Below, piece by piece: positions 13,401 to 21,900 of a DNA stretch of 64,000 nt. Source of the DNA: Maylandia zebra (lineage: Eukaryota; Chordata; Actinopteri; Cichliformes; Cichlidae). The stretch lies in contig NC_135174.1 in the NCBI RefSeq assembly GCF_041146795.1, positions 21,538,878 to 21,602,877 of the forward strand, given 5' to 3'. The notes below the pieces were generated by a model, which saw nothing but the letters and a program-made list of their open reading frames with translations, searched no databases and was not told the origin of the DNA. A program made the position numbers and the translations under genes. Position 1 is the first letter of the stretch; the number at the start of each line of letters is the position of its first letter.

Positions 13401-15888
13401 CTGCTGGCGAAATGGCAAGGGCCCTATATCGTGCTTCGCCGAATGGGACCAGTGACGTATGAGATCCATCATCCGGGAAAAAAGAAACCGAAACAAACCT
13501 ACCATGTGAACCTCCTGAAGGAATGGGTGGAGCAGCCCCGTCCGGCTCCGAGGGAGGCACTGATGGCCAGGGTGGTGCACGGAGGAGGACAGAGTGAACC
13601 TGAGCAGGCTACGGATCCAAGGTCTCCGGTATTGACTCATCTGACCTCACAGCAGGCTGCGGAGCTACTGAAAATTCTGCAGGAGACGCCTTCGCTGTGT
13701 TCCGTTAACCCAGGTCGGACTACCTTGGTTGAACACGTGATCCGGCTAAAAGAGGGACAGCCCATCCGGCAACGGCCCTATCGGGTTCCGCAACACTTGG
13801 TGGAGAAGCTGCGACAGGAGGTGGAGAAGATGCTGGAGCTTGGAGTGATCGAGCCGTCCTGCTCCGAATGGTGCAGCCCGGTGGTCATTATCTTCAAAAA
13901 GGATGGCTCTTTACGCATCTGCATCGACTTTCGAAAGCTAAATGCCATCTCCGAGTTTGATGCGTACCCCATGCCGCGAATTGAGGATTTACTGGAGAAG
14001 ATTGGGGCTGCCCAGTATATCACCACTTTGGACTTGTGCAAAGGCTACTGGCAGGTGCCACTGGAGGAGACGTCGAGGCCGTACACTGCTTTCAGGACCC
14101 CTGCCGGGCTCTTCCAGTTTACCGTGATGCCCTTTGGCCTACATGGGGCACCGGCTACCTTCCAAAGGCTGATGGACAAGTTGTTACAGGGCTGTGACGG
14201 TTATAGCGCCGCCTACCTGGATGATGTCGTCATCTTCAGCCACACGTGGGAGGAGCATATGCAGCATTTGTCGGAGGTCTTGGGAAGAATTCATAAGGCC
14301 GGGCTGACTCTGAATCCCTCGAAGTGTGAATGGGCGCGGCAGGAGACTCGCTACTTGGGCTACCAGGTGGGACGAGGAGAGGTGCGACCGCAGCTGGATA
14401 AGGTGGAAGCTATCCAGAATTGTCCTCGGCCTCGCACCAAGAAGGAGGTGCGGGCTTTCCTGGGACTGGTTGGTTGGTACCGAAGGTTTGTGCCCCAGTT
14501 TGCAACAATGGCGGCGCCGCTGACGACATTACTGGGGAAGAACCAACGAAATCCGGTCATATGGACCGCAGCATGTGAACAGGCGTTCCAGGGACTGAAA
14601 ACATGCCTGTGTTCGACCCCCGTGCTCTGGAGTCCGGACTTTAAGAAGCAGTTTTTGGTCCAGGTGGATGCCTCCAAGAGCGGCCTGGGAGCCGTGTTGG
14701 TTCAAGGGGACCCGGGCGAGGAGCACCCGATCCTATATCTGAGCCGCAAGCTGCTGCCGCGGGAGACCAATTACTCGACGGTGGAGAAGGAGGCTCTGGC
14801 GATTAAGTGGGCGCTGGAGAAACTCCGGTATTACTTACTGGGAAGAGAGTTTGTGTTGGAGACTGATCATCGGGCGCTTACCTGGATCCAGTCCATGAAG
14901 GATCATAATAGCCGACTTACACGCTGGTACCTCTCCCTGCAACCTTTCAGGTTCGCCATCCGGCACAGACCAGGTACACTCAATGTGGTGGCGGATTACC
15001 TCTCTAGGTTGCCGCACATCGCCAACCTCCGGGGGGAAGGGGATGATGTGACGGAGTGACCCGTCTCAAGGCAGAGTCCGCTGAGTATGGCACCGCCACC
15101 ATTAGGTCGCCACCATTAGTTCGATTTGGCACCCGGGGCGGCGTATCTTTCTGACGACCGAGTAGAGGAATAAAAGGGGTGAGGAGCAAGTTGTGAGCCG
15201 CATCGGGGGTGGCTAGATTTTGGTTCCCACTTACTTGTTAAGGGCGTCGGTCGGGGAGACGTGCGGGGGGATCGCCAATCGTGCAGGGTGACGCAAGCCG
15301 ATGGTATGGGGGTGTGGGGTTTAAATAATGAGTTCACGTGTGTCTGGACCGTCATGAGAATGGCCTCATTACGTGGGCCGTTAATGTGTATATGAAGTCG
15401 GGTAGACTTCCGGGAAATAGTTGAGAGCCTGTATCAATGTATATGTTTTGTGAGTGTATAATGAAAAAGAAATTCTGGGGGAGGGAGACGGGGATTAAAG
15501 TTAGAATAAAGAATTGGTGGTGACGCCAAGGGGGAGGGGTTACGGGATATAAGAGACGGCGAGCCGGATATGAAGGGGAGTGTGTTGTAACATACAGGCT
15601 GTGTAGCGCGGATCTCAGTTTTATGTCTTTGCAACCATCTTTTTATGCACTGGGGAGGCCGTTTCAAATAAAGTATCCACACTAATACCTTACCGACTAC
15701 GCCTGTGTTTGTCCGGGAGAGGTCTGGAAGGGGACCCCGTGACATTCTGACTTAACTTATACATAATAAAGAGCAAAGACAGTGGCTGCTGTGGACACTT
15801 GATTGTTTTTAACAGCGTTTCACTTCAGCTCTTTTTTTATGTTTTAACTTTGCTCCTCTCTGCGGCTGGTTGACTGATAACAACAGTG

Positions 15889-15948
<60 letters not shown>

Positions 15949-18900
15949 ACAACAGAATCTGCTGCAGGCAGACAGACTGCGAACGTGCCACCCACACTGA
16001 ACCATAAATTGCGTTTCAGGTGCACCCCAGACACTCCTTCACTGTTAGCTGTAAGTGTGCATTTGATCCATATGAACAAAGCAGAAGTAATTTATTACAG
16101 AAGTAATTTAAAGTAAACTCAAGAAGTGTACAGGCTTATTAATACTGATGCAATAAAAAGTGAAAGCACTTTTATGAGCACACTCCAGACTGAAGGCTGT
16201 AATACTCTGTGCTTGAAAGGTGTTGATTCAGCTGTAATGTCATTTTTGGACGTAGCATACGATGTGCATTATTTAACAGATGTGTTTTTATTATTTAGCC
16301 TCACAAATCGGTGGGACATAATAGAAACACCCATCACCAGCACAACTGTGCCTGCGTGTGAATACTGGGTGTAAAAACAACACTGGCAAACATATTTTTT
16401 TAATATCACATTTGGCTGTATGAAAATGGAAAAGCCACTGTAATATTTGGTGTCTGCAAATACAATTATGCTGTAAAAAGATGAAATTAAAGTTCATCAG
16501 AAAATCTCTACCACCTGCTGCTGTTGATTATCAGCTCATAGAAAGCGCTCTGCAGGGTTCGGTGCCCTTGCTGGCACATAATAGGTGGCATGCTGGGATG
16601 GCCAAATGGAGCTTTGCGTGAATGTACTTTCTTGATGTAATTTAGCAAACTCTGTGTGGTATTTGTTTTGAAACTATTTCCTATATTGCTGGGTTATTTT
16701 TAAGCATCATCTAAATTAAAATTCATTTGAATGGTCACTGGGATGCAAAAGCTGAATTTATAGGGAGGACGTGTGTGCGTGATAAGAGGGAGGCAAGTGT
16801 AACCCCAATTTAGACTTCTGCTTTGTAAAACATAGCCCACACGAGTGGTCAGTGTCACTGCCAGCCTTTAAGCTTGTGCCGGTTAATTATGTGTTAATTA
16901 CCAAGTGATCCTGTACCAGTGTTTTATATCAGATCCCAGCCTCTTATAATTATTACTCCCTATAGTGAGATAATGATTGTTATTATCTTGATAAATTAAA
17001 AACCCGAAGAGAAAAAAGTAGCAGACGTGCACGTCGGAGTATGACGTAGGTTAGGGCGTAAACTTCCCACTAAAGCATAAATCCCCAGTAACAGTAAACA
17101 TGTAAGCAGAGGAGGTGGTGGCAGATGAGTTTAAACACATGGGGTCAACCATTCAAAGAAACAGACAGTGCATAAGAGAACTAAAGAAGAGGTTGCAGGC
17201 AGGGAAGAGTGGGTGGAGAGGAGTATCGGGACAGAAAGACAGGCAGCAAGAGTGAAAAGGGAAGGTCTACGAGATTGTAGTGAGACCTTCTGTGATGTAG
17301 GGGTTGGAGACTGTGGCACTGACAAAAAGACGGGGCAGTGCTGGAAATACTAAGATATTCACTGGTTGTGACCATCATAGACGGGATTAGAAATGCTCAG
17401 ATCTGAAGAAAGTTGGAGAGGCAAGGCTGAAGTGTATGGAACGCCAGGACTGCCATAATGAATTAATTAAATACACCATTAAATAATTAATTAAATGTGT
17501 CAATAATTAATTAAATAAATAGTTATGACACATGTAATTAATTAATTATTGACACATTTAATTAATTATTTATGTATTTCACATTTTAATTAATTATTGA
17601 CACATTTAATTAATTATTTAATGGTGTATTTAATTAATTCATTATGGCAGTCCTGGCGTTCCATACACTTCAGCCTTGCCTCTCCAACTTTCTTCAGATC
17701 TGAGCATTTCTAATCCCGTCTATGATGGTCACAACCAGTGAATATCTTAGTATTTCCAGCACTGCCCCGTCTTTTTGTCAGTGCCACAGTCTCCAACCCC
17801 TACATCACAGAAGGTCTCACTACAATCTCGTAGACCTTCCCTTTTCACTCTTGCTGCCTGTCTTTCTGTCCCGATACTCCTCTCCACCCACTCTTCCCTG
17901 CCTGCAACCTCTTCTTTAGTTCTCTTATGCACTGTCTGTTTCTTTGAATGGTTGACCCCATGTGTTTAAACTCATCTGCCACCACCTCCTCTGCTTACAT
18001 GTTTACTGTTACTGGGGATTTATGCTTTAGTGGGAAGTTTACGCCCTAACCTACGTCATACTCCGACGTGCACGTCTGCTACTTTTTTCTCTTCGGGTTT
18101 TTAATTTATCAAGATAATAACAATCATTTGGGTTAGGGGTTAGGGTTAGGTTAACCCTAACCCCTAACCAATTGACACATTTAATTAATTATTTATGTAT
18201 TTCACATTTTAATTAATTATTGACACATTTAATTAATTATTGACACATTTAATTAATTATTTAATGATATATTTATTTATTTCATTTTGGCAGTCCTGGC
18301 GCCTGGCTCTCGTCATGAAATAATTTTATCTGTCAGCCTCACCCATCAAACTCAGGGGGCGGGGTTAACGCTGCCCATGCAGCTTCTCTAACATTTGATT
18401 GGTTGCCGTGCAAAGTAAGTCAAAACAGGTCGATCCTAGATAATCGATTGCTTGTGTAGACTTGGGGCAGCCAGTTATCCCAGAATGCAGATCAAATCAC
18501 AGGCAGCAATGGTGGTGGTGTAGTTTTAAAATACCCCGTTTTTCTGTCACCAGCTACACTTTAACAGTGTTTTAGCCGCGAATGTCGCGCCGTATGTCTG
18601 GTCAGGTTGTCAACATAGAACATGCTTGCAAAAGTGCTCAGATGTTTTCAGAGATTTCACTAGCTCTGCTAACAGTTAGCATGCAGAGTGCACCGAGGGT
18701 GTTACGTTAACCGGTTTGTTTACATATTCCACTCTCCGTGTTCCACATGTTGCATTCGCAGATTCTCATTTTCACCGAACGATCATCTCTTTCCGCCTGG
18801 TCTTGTGTCTCTGTGCTTCTGTAACATAAAGAACGAGCTGACATTTTTCTCACGAAACCAGCGATCAGCTCAGCAGACCCTCAGTTTACCTGCATGCATC

Positions 18901-21900
18901 CTCCTCCTCATCTGTCAGCTGTTTAACACCTTCTGCTAATTCAAGAAACACGCCTAGTTACCTGGTGATAGTCACAGTTTAACTGGGCAGCCGGTGCTCG
19001 ATATAACGCAATGTCAGCGCATTTTTCTGCACAAGATAAGTAAATATAGTGTTTTCCCCGAGCGCAGAGCTGCTGGAGCTTGTTTCCTTACAGAGCACTT
19101 TATAGGTGAGCCAGCTTTATCAGCGGCTGATGTCCAATCACCAGCACACAGCTTTCAAACCTCAGCTGAGTTTTAGCTCTCAGTGGTTAAACGCTGGACT
19201 TCATTCACTCAGGTTCTGTCTGTCGGGTCACGTTTACTTCGCTGTTTTATTTACAACTGAGCAAATCGGTTTGGCTGAGGTTAAAGTTACGTTTCATAAC
19301 TGCATAGTTTCACAGACGTTTAATGGTTCACTGGCACATGTGTTAGACTGAACTATCATCTAAATATCATCTGTTTTTTAATAGTTATTCAACTGTATTC
19401 TAAGCACCAGCTGTCTGTTAGAATGTGATTTTTTTTTCTCTCTCTGTTGGCAGAGGTATAAAAATGCGCAGGAAAATCTGACGTGCATGGCGAACTTCAC
19501 CGACGATATTTAGGGAGGAATAAACACACATCAAACATAAATGAACCATTTGCCTGTCTCCATAATTGAGAGAATTTTCTCTTCTTATGTCAACACTCTC
19601 TCTCTTTTTTTTTGCTTTTTTTTTGCTTTTTCGGTCATGTTATGTTTACCTGTCAAAGGCTTGTTACAAACTATGAAACACATTGTGCAGACTTCTGGAT
19701 GTTAGAAGAAAACTAATACTGCTCATGAATGAGACTAAAGGCAGGAAGGTGTCCTTTAAAACTAAACATGTTAATAGGACCTCCCTGTTTATATCATAGT
19801 TTATGATATAGCACGTGTATTTCAGTAATAGCCTGCTGAGGCCACTATACGTGCTGGCCTCATATCAAATGTGAAGGCAGACTGAGTCTATGTTTGACGT
19901 TTTTTATATCTAATCTTCCTTTTCAAACATTTAAACAGCAGCGAGTCTGCAGCTGAGGGAATACAAATTCAAATTGTCGGAACAGGTTTGCTCGTTTCTT
20001 GGATTCATTTGGTGATTTATTAAATGTATAACTGTTATTCTAATCTGCTGCTGAGTCTCTTACACTTTTCTTTATGCTGTATATTTTCACGTCTCTGGAA
20101 TAGTTGGCAGTTAGATAGTCAGCTGGGAAACTTTGTGTTAACTCATGGAGCTGAGGATATCGTGGATATCGTGGATATGCTGACCTCGCTGCGTGGTGTA
20201 CAGAGCGAGGTCAGCATGATTAATATTCACAATAAAAATATTAGCCGAACATCATGAAGTCTGTATGTGTTTCATAGTGTCGAACAACCTTTGTACAGTT
20301 AAAGCCAGCAGTTACTACATGACGGAAACACCAACGTTATCTCTTTTATGTGTTTATACACAGGTCACGCTGATTACTGAACAAAAACCGAAAGATCAGA
20401 TGTTAAACAGATTTATTTGCTCTCTCTCCTCCTTAAACATGTTTTTAATGTTAGTTATAATTCAGAATTGGCGACTGAAACACGTAGGACACATAAGAAC
20501 ATCAGGAAATAAAACACCGATAAATATAACCTCAGTAAAAGAAGTCAGCGGGGGTTACTACAGCTGTGTACCGGGGCCTGCGCTTTGTCGGTGGGATTGC
20601 TTGCGAGGCGAGCGGGTCTATCCCACGCTTTGCCGTGAGACTGGGACGACATCTCCGAAATCATCGAAACACTTTTGCAAAGAGGCTGTATCTTGACAAA
20701 CCGACCAGACACATGAAGATTAAACCACTACATTCTCGGCTAAAAAAATATTAAAACGGTATTTGGTAACACACAAACAGGGTTTTTCAAAGCTCAGTTC
20801 TGTTAGCTTCCACATGCCGGTTGTTGTGTGCTAGAAACAATGGCCACCAGGCCAAAGCAATGGTTTTGACTCGATCAGCGTTAACCCCGCCCCCTGAGTT
20901 TGATGGGTGAGGCTGACAGATAAAATTATTTCATGATGAGAGCCAGGCGTCAGGACTGCCAAAATGAAATAAATAAATATATCATTAAATAATTAATTAA
21001 ATGTGTCAATAATTAATTAAATGTGTCAATAATTAATTAAAATGTGAAATACATAAATAATTAATTAAAATGTGAAATACATAAATAATTAATTAAATGT
21101 GTCAATAATTAATTAATTAAATGTGTCAATAATTAATTAATTAAATGTGTCAATAATTAATTAATTAAATGTGTCAATAATTAATTAATTAAATGTGTCA
21201 ATAATTAATTAAAACGTGAAATACATAAATAATTAATTAAATGTGTCAATAATTTAATTACATATATCATAACTATTTATTTAATTAATTAATTCCAATT
21301 TTAATTAATTATTGCCACATTTAATTAATTATTTAATGGTGTATTTAATTAATTCATTATGGCAGTCCTGGCGTTCCATAGAAGTGGTTTGGAGATGTGT
21401 AGAGACAATGTATTGGACCAAGGATGTTGAAGGTGGAGCTGTCAAGCTATCAGAGGGGAAGACCACAAAGGATTCATGGATATAGTGAAGGAGGTAAATT
21501 AAGATTTTAAGCTCCTTTCTGAACATTAAAAACTACACCAAGTTTTACAAGCACATGTGACGGTGAGAGGGATAATAACACACCGGTGGACTGGAGGTAA
21601 ACAAGCTTTTCAGTAAGTACATATTTAAATTAAAGCTCAATTTTCTCCTAGCAAACGACGACATGACTTTTAAACAGAGACAAAGGAGCTTCGAGGTAAT
21701 TTAACCCCCTATCAGAGCACCACCACCGTGTAAGGGACCCACGGGGGAGCCATAATAAAGGTCACATCAAGCACACCTGCCACCGAGGCCATTCAATTTC
21801 GAAATTGCCTGTAGAGTCACACCAAGGCCAGATCCACAGATTGGAATTGACCGTTCAGGCTAAAGGTTAAATAAAGGTTCCGTGATAAGGACGTGATGAG

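Larger units (their letters stand above)
9757..15744 (+). mobile_element. Intact Gmr1-like (Ty3/gypsy) LTR retrotransposon
   Basis: This 5988-bp element lies antisense in cox7a2l intron 1. It has two 698-bp LTRs (TG...CA), identical on visual comparison, flanked by the 5-bp duplication ttctg (9752-9756 and 15745-15749). A leucine-tRNA primer site follows the 5' LTR and a purine tract precedes the 3' LTR. One uninterrupted gag-pol frame is ordered gag, protease, integrase, reverse transcriptase, RNase H. Integrase before reverse transcriptase is the known hallmark of the Gmr1 clade, first described in Atlantic cod; ordinary gypsy elements have the reverse order. No envelope gene is present. 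Intact motifs and matching LTRs indicate a very recent insertion and possible activity; other copies in the genome would be expected. Confidence 0.95.
16972..17515 (+). repeat. Perfect inverted repeat, left arm (544 bp)
   Basis: Pairs base for base with 17585-18128 in reverse complement; paired positions sum to 35100 throughout. The arm holds a decayed LINE (to 17434) and then the left end of the composite element. The spacer 17516-17584 is A/T-rich. The symmetry stops abruptly at 16971/18129. Confidence 0.95.
17435..21380. mobile_element. Composite palindromic DNA transposon with internal minisatellites
   Basis: The termini are inverted repeats beginning TATGGAACGCCAGGACTGCC. They are flanked by a 6-bp duplication gaagtg (17429-17434 and 21381-21386) within an otherwise continuous LINE. 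From outside in there are TAATTAATT-rich minisatellites and then a second inverted-repeat pair (about 18263-18370 and 20872-20980) around a 2.5-kb core. I see no transposase, so it is non-autonomous. A 6-bp duplication with TAT ends recalls the IS3EU superfamily, but that is tentative. The inverted copy at 17585-18128 lies inside and includes duplicated host flank. Confidence 0.7.

Noticed and set aside
9826..15745. Antisense and alternative-frame open frames of 60-181 residues within the retrotransposon
   Set aside because: They are shadows of the GC-rich gag-pol frame or LTR sequence, duplicated because the LTRs are duplicated.
15809..16116. Overlapping open frames on both strands coding long runs of Cys-Val or Thr-His
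   Set aside because: They are translations of the CA microsatellite.
17131..17969. Identical 60-65-residue frames on opposite strands
   Set aside because: They arise from the inverted repeat over a dead LINE, not from genes.
20265..20754. Two overlapping frames (143 and 62 residues) in the inner element as a transposase gene
   Set aside because: No DDE, zinc-finger or helix-turn-helix pattern recognised and no supporting splice structure.
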